Shown piece after piece: positions 1 through 5,257 of a DNA stretch of 6,300 nt (position 1 is the stretch's first letter; each line of letters opens with the position of its first letter). The translations under genes and the position numbers were made by a program. The notes below the pieces were generated by a model, which worked only from the letters and a program-made list of their open reading frames with translations, had not been told where the DNA came from and did no database searches. Source of the DNA: Bacillota bacterium (GTDB lineage Bacteria > Bacillota > Dehalobacteriia > UBA4068 > UBA4997); assembly GCA_017398165.1 (NCBI GenBank), contig JAFQHB010000135.1:1-6300 (forward strand), given 5' to 3'.

Positions 1-208
1 CCATCATATTGCCGAGCTGCCCCAGCCCCACACGGCAGGGTACACATTTGCCGCAGGTCTGGGCATAACACATCTTCAAAAAAGCCGCCGTCAGGTCTAC
101 CGGGCACAACCCCGGGTGGCTGGCCGCCAGGCGGCGCTCCATATCCTTGTAGATACCCTCTACCACGGCATCGGCGCGGCTTTCGGTCTGCAATGTCAAT
201 CTGCTCAA
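1..208 (-). CDS. NuoF-type iron-sulfur cluster-binding domain protein, N-terminal part (runs off left edge)
   Basis: Sixty-nine codons are visible before the gene leaves the window. The start is TTG at 208-206, chosen because a strong AAGGAGG lies at 218-224, 9 nt upstream, and an in-frame TGA lies at 233-235. The visible protein has an acidic/basic helical N-terminus (about residues 10-30) and then a TCGKCVPCR motif, with Cys52, Cys55 and Cys58 spaced as in the 4Fe-4S-binding C-terminal region of NuoF and related NADH-dependent hydrogenase subunits. The fourth expected cysteine would lie outside the window. From family knowledge, such stand-alone proteins in Clostridia often sit beside NAD(P)H:acceptor oxidoreductase or iron-hydrogenase genes, so a role in cytoplasmic electron transfer is likely. 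The partner enzyme is not visible. There is no flavin or NAD-binding part in what can be read. The family call is fairly secure; the exact function is inference. Confidence 0.8.
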   Translation of the reverse strand, partial: MSRLTLQTESRADAVVEGIYKDMERRLAASHPGLCPVDLTAAFLKMCYAQTCGKCVPCRVGLGQLGNMM

Positions 209-370
209 AACCGGATTCCTCCTTAATAAGTATCAGGGCCCAAATCAATACGAAACATACTCATTGGCGATAACCCCGGCAATAACTACCGGCGGATGAG
301 CCCCGGATACCAGCTTAAATTTTGCGGCACATCCCCCAATTATTGCTTCTCTTTATCTTCCAATGTCTAC

Positions 371-398
371 ATTGTAACATCTCACCGCAAAAATGCAA
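371..398 (-). promoter_or_regulatory. Putative sigma-A promoter for the iron-sulfur protein gene
   Basis: On the minus strand, TTGCAT (393-398) and TACAAT (371-376) are separated by 16 nt, close to the housekeeping consensus. Transcription would start near 364, leaving a leader of about 155 nt before the TTG start at 208. It diverges from the ABC operon promoter. This rests on pattern matching only. Confidence 0.5.
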
Positions 399-438
399 GT
401 GCTTTGACGAAAATTAGAACAAAATAACTTCAATTCTT

Positions 439-468
439 TTAACTTTTCCTTATTTAACTTTTCCTTAT
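439..468. repeat. Two perfect tandem copies of a 15-bp T-rich unit
   Basis: TTAACTTTTCCTTAT occurs at 439-453 and again at 454-468. The second copy ends on the first base of the TTGACA -35 box. The repeat sits where an UP-element or an activator/repressor site would be for the ABC operon promoter. Confidence 0.85.
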
Positions 469-496
469 TGACATTTAGCACCCGAGGGTCTATGCT
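468..496 (+). promoter_or_regulatory. Strong sigma-A promoter for the ABC importer operon
   Basis: A perfect -35 box TTGACA (468-473) is followed after 17 nt by TATGCT (491-496), in an AT-rich context. Transcription should begin near 503, giving a leader of about 95-100 nt before the ATG at 599. The near-consensus match and ideal spacing make it the best promoter in the window. Confidence 0.75.
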
Positions 497-511
497 AATA
501 TCAAATTTGGC

Positions 512-529
512 AGGGGATCAATACCCCCT
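512..529 (+). promoter_or_regulatory. Short GC hairpin at the start of the ABC operon leader
   Basis: AGGGG (512-516) can pair with CCCCT (525-529) across an 8-nt loop, about 10 nt after the predicted transcription start. There is no U-run after it, so it does not look like a terminator. It could stabilise the 5' end of the mRNA or be incidental. Confidence 0.3.
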
Positions 530-598
530 ATCCAAGCTATATAAAGCAGCAATGCAAATAATACCTGTGATATTTACAAAAGAAAGGTTCGTGATACT

Positions 599-1579
599 AT
601 GAAAAAACCTGCCGCACTTTTGCTCTCGCTGGTGCTGGCTGCCGCTCTGGGCGGCTGCACCGCCGCAGATACCGATACCGATTTTGCCGGGGCGGATATC
701 AATATCGCCGTGATGAGCGGCCCCACCGGCGTGGGTGCAGTCAGCCTGATGGAGGCTGATGACGCCGGTGATACCGTCAATAATTATAACTTTACCGTCG
801 CTGCCGCCAATGATGAGATAGTCTCGGGGCTGAGCAGCGGTGAGTTTGATATCGCCGCCATCGCCACCAACGTCGCTGCCAATCTCTACAACAAGACCAA
901 CGGCAGCGTGCAGATGTGCGCCCTCAATACCTACGGCGTGCTCTATATTCTGGAAAACGGCGATACCGTCACTGATATCAGCGATCTGGCCGGACGCACC
1001 ATCTATGCCACCGGCCAGGGCGCCAATCCCGAATACGTGCTGAATTATATCCTCGCCGAGAATGGCCTGACCCCCGGCGAGGACGTAACGATCGAGTTTA
1101 TGGATTCCGCAGCGCTCGTCACCCAGATGGCCTCCGGCTCTATCGACCTGTGTATGCTGCCGGTACCTGCCGCCACCACAGTCACCATGCAGAATACCGC
1201 AGTCCGCACCGCGCTGGATCTGACGGAGGAATGGAACAGCGTCACTGACGAGGGCGTGCTGACGATGGGCAGCGTGGTGGTACGCCGCGATTTTGCCGCC
1301 GCCAATCCTGAGGCCGTCAGCACCTTCCTGCAGGAGTACGCCGCCTCCATCGCGGCCGTGCAGGAGGACGCAGAGCACGCCGCACAGCTCTGCGAGACGT
1401 ACGGCATCGTGCCCAAGGCCGCCGTTGCCGCCCGTGCCATACCTTTGTGCAATCTCTGCTGCGTGACGGGCGCCGATATCCAGCCTGCCATCGAGCCTTA
1501 TTACAATGTCCTCTACACCGCCAACCCTGCCGCTATCGGAGGTGCCATCCCCGATGCGGATTTCTACCTCGTCCCCTAA
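599..1579 (+). CDS. ABC transporter substrate-binding lipoprotein (NitT/TauT-like)
   Basis: This 326-residue protein is the extracytoplasmic binding component of an ABC importer. It begins with a lipoprotein signal peptide: basic MKK, a hydrophobic stretch over residues 5-17, and an LGGC lipobox with Cys20 as the predicted lipidation site. It should therefore be anchored to the outer face of the membrane. The mature part has periplasmic-binding-protein features: an early IAVMSGPTGVGA strand-loop (about 36-47), a SSGEFDIAAI segment (about 79-88), GRTIYATGQGANP (about 128-140) and SGSIDLCMLP, as in NMT1/SsuA-type binding proteins. The ATG at 599 follows AAGAAAGG at 581-588; GTG at 590 is not usable because its frame hits TGA at once. 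The last 26 nt overlap the permease gene. The ligand is unknown; nitrate, sulfonate, thiamine-precursor or similar small molecules are family precedents, not evidence. A cysteine cluster, LCNLCC, lies near residues 283-288. Confidence 0.87.
   Translation: MKKPAALLLSLVLAAALGGCTAADTDTDFAGADINIAVMSGPTGVGAVSLMEADDAGDTVNNYNFTVAAANDEIVSGLSSGEFDIAAIATNVAANLYNKTNGSVQMCALNTYGVLYILENGDTVTDISDLAGRTIYATGQGANPEYVLNYILAENGLTPGEDVTIEFMDSAALVTQMASGSIDLCMLPVPAATTVTMQNTAVRTALDLTEEWNSVTDEGVLTMGSVVVRRDFAAANPEAVSTFLQEYAASIAAVQEDAEHAAQLCETYGIVPKAAVAARAIPLCNLCCVTGADIQPAIEPYYNVLYTANPAAIGGAIPDADFYLVP
1538..1542 (+). promoter_or_regulatory. Ribosome binding site that sets the permease start
   Basis: GGAGG lies inside the end of the binding-protein gene, 11 nt before ATG at 1554. 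It supports 1554 over an earlier in-frame ATG at 1506, which would add 16 non-conserved, proline-rich residues and has no comparable site before it. Confidence 0.6.
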
Positions 1580-2333
1580 GGCAGCAGCACTGCTGCACAC
1601 AGCTCTGCCGCTGCTCTTTTGGCTGGGGCTGTGGTGGCTGCTGGCCGCCTGTATAGATCAGGAGCTGCTGGTGCCCTCCCCGCTGGCCGTCGCGCAGGAG
1701 CTGACGGCACTGGCCGTCACCGCACATTTCTGGCACAGCGTGGCCATCAGCCTGCTGCGGATATTCTGCGGTGTGGCCGCCGGCGTGCTGCTGGGCAGCC
1801 TGTGTGCCGTAGCCACCTGCCGCTGGCCGCTGGCCGATCATCTGCTCTCGCCCGCCATCCGTGTGATACGCGCCACCCCGGTAGCCAGCTTCATCATACT
1901 GGTGCTGCTGTGGGTGCAGACCGGCGCCGTACCCGGTGTTATCGCCGCGCTGATGGTGCTGCCGATAATGTGGGAGAGCATCGATACCGGCATCCGCAGC
2001 ACCGACCCGGCACTGCTGGAATTCGCCCGTGCCTACCGGCTGAGCCGCCGCCAGACGGCACTGCACGTCTATCTGCCGGCGATTCGGCCTTTTTTCACCG
2101 CCGGTATATGTACCTCCATCGGCCTGGCGTGGAAATCCGGCGTCGCCGCCGAGGTATTGTGCCTGCCCCGCGCCGCCATCGGTGCGGAGGTCTATTACGC
2201 CAAAATTTATCTGGAGACACCCGCGCTCTTCGCCTGGACCATCACCGTCATCGTGCTTTCGCTGCTGGTAGAACGAGTGATACGCCGTCTGCTGGCCGGA
2301 CGCCCCACCGGCAAAGGAGGCGACAGGATATGA
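1554..2333 (+). CDS. ABC transporter permease (NitT/TauT-like, BPD_transp_1 family)
   Basis: This integral membrane protein of 259 residues forms the channel of the importer. Hydrophobic segments lie at about residues 11-34, 62-88, 110-137, 180-200 (weaker) and 225-247, consistent with the five or six helices typical of this family. The conserved cytoplasmic EAA loop, which contacts the ATPase, is recognisable at about 153-177 as EFARAYRLSRRQ followed by a YLPAI ending; the usual glycine of the motif is replaced by arginine. The WKSGVAAEV segment (about 193-201) is also typical of SsuC/TauC-like permeases. A longer version starting at 1506 is possible but less well supported by ribosome binding. 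The gene overlaps the upstream gene by 26 nt and the downstream ATPase by 4 nt (ATGA), so the three are almost certainly co-translated. The substrate is not deducible. Confidence 0.87.
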   Translation: MRISTSSPKAAALLHTALPLLFWLGLWWLLAACIDQELLVPSPLAVAQELTALAVTAHFWHSVAISLLRIFCGVAAGVLLGSLCAVATCRWPLADHLLSPAIRVIRATPVASFIILVLLWVQTGAVPGVIAALMVLPIMWESIDTGIRSTDPALLEFARAYRLSRRQTALHVYLPAIRPFFTAGICTSIGLAWKSGVAAEVLCLPRAAIGAEVYYAKIYLETPALFAWTITVIVLSLLVERVIRRLLAGRPTGKGGDRI

Positions 2334-2923
2334 CACCCTCCGGCATTATATTGCAAAACGTCAGCTTCGCGTACGGTGACCGCACCGTGCTGCAGGACTT
2401 CTCGCTGACACTGCCCGGCAGCGGTGTTACTGCACTCTGCGGCCCCTCCGGCTGCGGCAAGACGACTCTGCTCCGCCTGCTGGCCGGTCTGGAGCAGCCG
2501 GCAGACGGCATCATCACCGCCCCGCCGCCCGCCCAAACAGCCATCCTCTTTCAGGAGGATCGTCTGCTGCCCGGCCTCAATGCCGCTGCCCAGGTCAGCA
2601 TTGTGCTGCCGCTGGGGGCAGACGCGCTGCCGTGGCTGGCCGCGGCAGATCTGGCTGCCGAGGCGCACACCCTGCCGCAGGAAATGTCCGGCGGGATGCG
2701 CCGCCGTCTGGCGCTGGCACGCTGTCTGGCCTACGCCCGGGGCAGGACCCTCATCCTGCTGGACGAGCCTTTCACCGGCATCGACCCCCAGCGCGCCGGG
2801 CAGATTATGCAGCACATCCGCGCCCTGCATATCCCCGTCATCTGCACCGCCCACGATGCCCATTCACTGTCACTGGCGGATAAAGTCATTCATCTGGGCG
2901 GCCCGCCCCTGCATCCCCTGTAA
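2330..2923 (+). CDS. ABC transporter ATP-binding protein (NitT/TauT-like)
   Basis: This 197-residue nucleotide-binding subunit powers the importer. All core motifs are visible: Walker A GPSGCGKT (residues 38-45), the Q-loop at FQEDRLLP (Gln75), the signature as MSGGM (119-123) followed by three arginines, Walker B LILLDEP (141-147) with catalytic Glu146, a D-loop-like GIDP (150-153) and the H-loop His175 in TAHD. FQEDRLLP is characteristic of SsuB/TauB/nitrate-type ATPases. The start at 2330 is set by AAAGGAGG at 2313-2320, 9 nt upstream, and overlaps the permease stop as ATGA. The reading frame stays open far upstream of this start, inside the permease gene, but that part has no ATPase similarity. 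At 197 residues it is shorter than the common length of about 240-260, because the helical region between Q-loop and signature is compact and there is no C-terminal extension. Confidence 0.9.
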   Translation: MTPSGIILQNVSFAYGDRTVLQDFSLTLPGSGVTALCGPSGCGKTTLLRLLAGLEQPADGIITAPPPAQTAILFQEDRLLPGLNAAAQVSIVLPLGADALPWLAAADLAAEAHTLPQEMSGGMRRRLALARCLAYARGRTLILLDEPFTGIDPQRAGQIMQHIRALHIPVICTAHDAHSLSLADKVIHLGGPPLHPL

Positions 2924-2940
2924 ATACCCCATAAATACGC

Positions 2941-2990
2941 AAAAAAGCACCGTCTGCCACCGGAACGCACCGGCACGACAGTGCTTTTTT
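2941..2990. terminator. Bidirectional rho-independent terminator between convergent genes
   Basis: AAAAAAGCAC (2941-2950) is the exact reverse complement of GTGCTTTTTT (2981-2990). The 30 nt between them contain further pairing (TGCC with GGCA). The hairpin has a T-run on either strand, so it can end the ABC operon from the left and spoVT from the right. Confidence 0.85.
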
Positions 2991-3010
2991 GTTGGGATCC
3001 TGACTCTGCT

Positions 3011-3535
3011 CTAATTCGTAAGCTGCCGCCCCAGAAACCCGGCTATCGTCTGCGCCAGCTTATACTCCACCTCGCCGCTTTCCGGCGTATCCGAATCACT
3101 GAGGAACATCACCCCGCCCATCACGTCGCCCTCGGCGATGATCGGCGCCGCCAGAGCCAGCTTGTACTTATCCTCGCCGGCTGTGACGGGTACCTGCTTG
3201 CCGCCGCGCTGATACTGATATATCTGCCTGTCCTCCATCAGCTGTTCCAGCTCGCCGCTGATGCGCTTTTCCACCACATCCCGTGCCGGTGCGCCGGATA
3301 CCGCGATGATCGAGTCACGATCGGCCACTGCGGCCACGTAGCCGGTGGTCTTATTCAGCGTCTCGCACATATGGGCGGCAAAATCCGAAAACTCACCCAT
3401 CGGCGAGTATTTCTTGAAAATCACCTCGCCGTCTTTGGCGGTAAATATCTCCAGAGGATCGCCCTCGCGGATATGCATCGTGCGGCGGATCTCCTTAGGT
3501 ATCACGATGCGCCCCAGATCATCTGATTGTGTCAA
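3011..3535 (-). CDS. spoVT: Stage V sporulation regulator SpoVT, 5' end replaced by inserted DNA
   Basis: This is SpoVT, a transcription factor that controls genes in the developing forespore in Bacillus subtilis. The N-terminal AbrB-type domain (DDLGRIVIPKEIRRT, then HIREGDPLEIF and GEVIFKKYSP) covers about residues 5-45; the rest is the GAF-like domain, with AVADRDSIIAVSG, APIIAEGDVMGGV and GFLGRQ near the C-terminus. The full-length family begins MKATGIVRRIDDLGR. Here only DDLGR onward is host-like. The open frame begins at TTG (3535), which gives MTQS in place of the first ten or so residues, and no ribosome binding site precedes it. The missing part is the first strand of the swapped-hairpin DNA-binding fold, with its conserved arginines, so this copy probably cannot bind DNA normally or is not translated. 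No promoter is visible. The remaining frame is intact, as expected after a recent or reversible insertion. It shares a terminator with the convergent ABC operon. Confidence 0.87.
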   Translation of the reverse strand: MTQSDDLGRIVIPKEIRRTMHIREGDPLEIFTAKDGEVIFKKYSPMGEFSDFAAHMCETLNKTTGYVAAVADRDSIIAVSGAPARDVVEKRISGELEQLMEDRQIYQYQRGGKQVPVTAGEDKYKLALAAPIIAEGDVMGGVMFLSDSDTPESGEVEYKLAQTIAGFLGRQLTN

Positions 3536-3540
3536 TCAGG
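3518..3540. other. Putative attachment-site junction between spoVT and the integrated element
   Basis: Homology to SpoVT coding sequence stops at the two Asp codons (3518-3523, minus strand). Immediately beyond is a perfect palindrome, CTGATTG-TGT-CAATCAG (3523-3539). A GA dinucleotide (minus strand, 3523-3522) sits exactly at the edge; GA is the crossover dinucleotide known for TnpX/TndX-type recombinases, so it is a reasonable core candidate. The exact crossover cannot be set with one junction only. Confidence 0.6.
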
Positions 3541-3699
3541 TGCAAAAAAATTTTGTGAAGCCCCGAAAAGCCTTGAAATATAAGGGTTTCTCAGCTTTTG
3601 GAGCTTTCACACCTGTCCGACTCATTGTGTTATTTTAGGACAAAAATCGACATTTTACTTCAAAGATTTGAGCCAGCCGATTGCCGACTGGCTCTTTTG
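3541..3699. other. Non-coding element end between attachment junction and recombinase gene
   Basis: This 159-bp stretch has no credible gene. It contains several inverted repeats: TGTCC/GGACA at 3614-3618 and 3638-3642, ATTTT/AAAAT flanking AGGACA at 3632-3647, and CAGGTG (3537-3542) facing CACCTG (3610-3615). Such structure is expected where recombinase subunits bind, but no binding site can be assigned. Confidence 0.45.
3670..3698 (+). terminator. Hairpin just past the recombinase stop codon, T-run on the plus strand
   Basis: GAGCCAG (3670-3676) pairs with CTGGCTC (3688-3694) over an 11-nt loop, followed by TTTT on the plus strand. It lies directly downstream of the minus-strand recombinase stop (3700), where the recombinase operon would need a terminator, but the minus-strand tail (AAATCTTT) is a poorer U-run. 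It may act in both directions. Confidence 0.55.
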
Positions 3700-5256
3700 T
3701 TATGCTGTTGCAAATAGGTCATTGAATTTCCAGACGATCTCAATGGACTGATTATCTGTAACATTGATTCTCTCAACAGCATCATACATCAGTTCTTTCA
3801 GAGCTTCGTCATCCATGGAACTTGTGTGTTCCACGATTGCCTGTTCCTGCTTTGCTTGACTTTCTTTTTTCAGAAAATCCTCATACTCAGCTTCAGTCTC
3901 GGCAATCTGTTCTTTCAGTTCTTCCATGCGCTTCTCACGCTCGGAACGGAGGTTAATAAATTCCTCTTTGGTTATGCGTCCTTCACGATAGTCCAGGTAG
4001 CTCTGAACCTTCTGGCTGTCACCGCCCTCCAGTTCGGCTGTAAGGACTTTTAATCGCTGTCTGAGCAAGTTTCCTTCGGAGATGGTATTCTGGGTCTTGG
4101 AGACCGCTTCGACCGTCATAACGGCAATTTGAGCCTTTAACGCTTCCAGAACAACTTCCTCAATATCTGTCCTGTCCCATCGAACTGATTTACACAATTC
4201 TTCATCGGTATCCCAATATGGGGTTACACAGTAGAAGTGGACATCTGTTCCAAATGTTCTCTGGAGCTTTCGACCACAATGAGCGCAATAGAACGGAAAT
4301 GAGTTTTCCTTATTCTTCTTTGTGTGCGGTCTGACCTTACGCAGAGCCGCCTGTGCAGCTTCAAATTCTTCCATTGTCACAATGGCTTCATGGGCATTTT
4401 CGTGGTAAATCCATTCTTCCTTTGGAACTCTACGCTGAGACTTCGCACGGATTACCATGCTCTCACGGGTGTGGTTTACCATGCAGCCGGTGTACTTGAT
4501 GTTCTTCAACATATCCAGTATTCGATTATGTGTCCATAACGCTTTAGACGGACTGTCTTTTCTTCTGGCAACACCTTTGTACTGCTGTGGAGTAGGGATG
4601 CCCTCAGCATTTAGCTCTCTGGCAACCTGACTGGTTGACTTCCCACCGATAACATCGGTAAAAATCCTGCGTACAATCGGAGCAGTTTCAGGGTCAATAA
4701 CCATCTGATGCTTATTCTTCGGAGAAACCTTGTAGCCATAAGTACAGCAGGTGATGTAACCACCATTGCGCTGTTTCGTTCTCATAGCTGATTTGACCTT
4801 CTTGGAGAGGTCTTTGCTATAGTAATCGTAAATCAGATTACGGAAAGCAATGTCCATACCGGCTGTGTTGCCTTGATACTTTTCGCTGTCGTAATGGTCG
4901 TTGATGGAGATCATTCTGACACCAAGGAACGGGAAAATATGCTCCAGGTAGTCACCGACCTCCAAATAGTCACGACCGAAACGAGAAAGGTCTTTGACAA
5001 TCACGATATGGATTTCACCGGCACGAATCAGGTCTATCATCCTCTGGAAGTCCGGTCGCTCAAAGTTGGTTCCGCTGAAACCATCATCGCAGAACTCCAT
5101 CTGCGGAAGATTGCAAAGGTAAGGGTTCTGCTCAATATGTCGCTGGATCAGCTGACGCTGTGCAGCGATACTGTTGCTTTCGTCCTTTGCTTTGTTGGTT
5201 CTCTTATCTACATCTTCCAGAGAAAGACGGAGATAGATGCCAATGCACTTCTTCAT
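3700..5256 (-). CDS. Large serine recombinase (site-specific integrase)
   Basis: This 518-residue protein cuts and rejoins DNA at attachment sites, driving integration and probably excision of the element. The N-terminal resolvase domain (about residues 4-155) carries YLRLS with the nucleophile Ser12, DGFSGTNFERPDF (58-70) and DLSRFGRD (89-96) with the active-site arginines 92 and 95. A recombinase domain follows (about 170-305), including YGYKV and KNIKYTGCMVNH. A zinc ribbon is formed by Cys324, Cys327, Cys343 and Cys355. A charged coiled-coil covers about 395-475, the region that controls synapsis in this family. The ATG at 5256 was chosen because AAGGAGG (5266-5272) lies 9 nt upstream and because YLRLS then falls at the usual distance from the start; an earlier ATG at 5331 lies inside the upstream gene. 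All key residues are present, so the enzyme looks active. Confidence 0.93.
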   Translation of the reverse strand: MKKCIGIYLRLSLEDVDKRTNKAKDESNSIAAQRQLIQRHIEQNPYLCNLPQMEFCDDGFSGTNFERPDFQRMIDLIRAGEIHIVIVKDLSRFGRDYLEVGDYLEHIFPFLGVRMISINDHYDSEKYQGNTAGMDIAFRNLIYDYYSKDLSKKVKSAMRTKQRNGGYITCCTYGYKVSPKNKHQMVIDPETAPIVRRIFTDVIGGKSTSQVARELNAEGIPTPQQYKGVARRKDSPSKALWTHNRILDMLKNIKYTGCMVNHTRESMVIRAKSQRRVPKEEWIYHENAHEAIVTMEEFEAAQAALRKVRPHTKKNKENSFPFYCAHCGRKLQRTFGTDVHFYCVTPYWDTDEELCKSVRWDRTDIEEVVLEALKAQIAVMTVEAVSKTQNTISEGNLLRQRLKVLTAELEGGDSQKVQSYLDYREGRITKEEFINLRSEREKRMEELKEQIAETEAEYEDFLKKESQAKQEQAIVEHTSSMDDEALKELMYDAVERINVTDNQSIEIVWKFNDLFATA

Positions 5257-5257
5257 A

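Larger units (their letters stand above)
209..598. other. Divergent intergenic region (no gene)
   Basis: This gap of about 390 bp separates the leftward iron-sulfur protein gene from the rightward ABC importer operon. No coding region is convincing in it. It contains a promoter for each direction, a T-rich tandem repeat (439-468) just upstream of the rightward -35 box, and a leader of roughly 95-100 nt for the ABC operon with a short GC hairpin. The leftward leader (209 to about 364) has GC-rich, partly self-complementary stretches around 250-305. I could not match either leader to a known riboswitch class by eye. Confidence 0.7.

Noticed and set aside
501..598. Possible riboswitch in the ABC operon leader
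   Set aside because: The leader is short and has only one weak hairpin. No TPP, FMN, cobalamin or SAM core motif is recognisable, and there is no terminator before the gene.
518..1600. Long 360-codon open frame on the minus strand opposite the binding-protein gene
   Set aside because: It mirrors the GC-rich codon pattern of the real gene, is rich in Gly, His and Asp without any domain, and has no ribosome binding site or promoter. The plus-strand gene has a lipobox and family motifs.
1619..2329. Upstream in-frame extension of the ATPase (about 237 extra codons)
   Set aside because: The extension is Arg/Pro-rich shadow translation of the permease. The ABC domain starts properly at 2330, after a strong AAAGGAGG.
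1533..2336. 267-codon minus-strand open frame opposite the permease
   Set aside because: It is Gln/Gly/His-rich low-complexity translation with no recognisable domain, a shadow of the permease gene.
3510..3540. TTGACA at the element end (minus strand) as an outward promoter driving the truncated spoVT
   Set aside because: No acceptable -10 box lies about 17 nt downstream; that position is GC-rich spoVT coding sequence. The TTG used as a start also lies within this motif and has no ribosome binding site.
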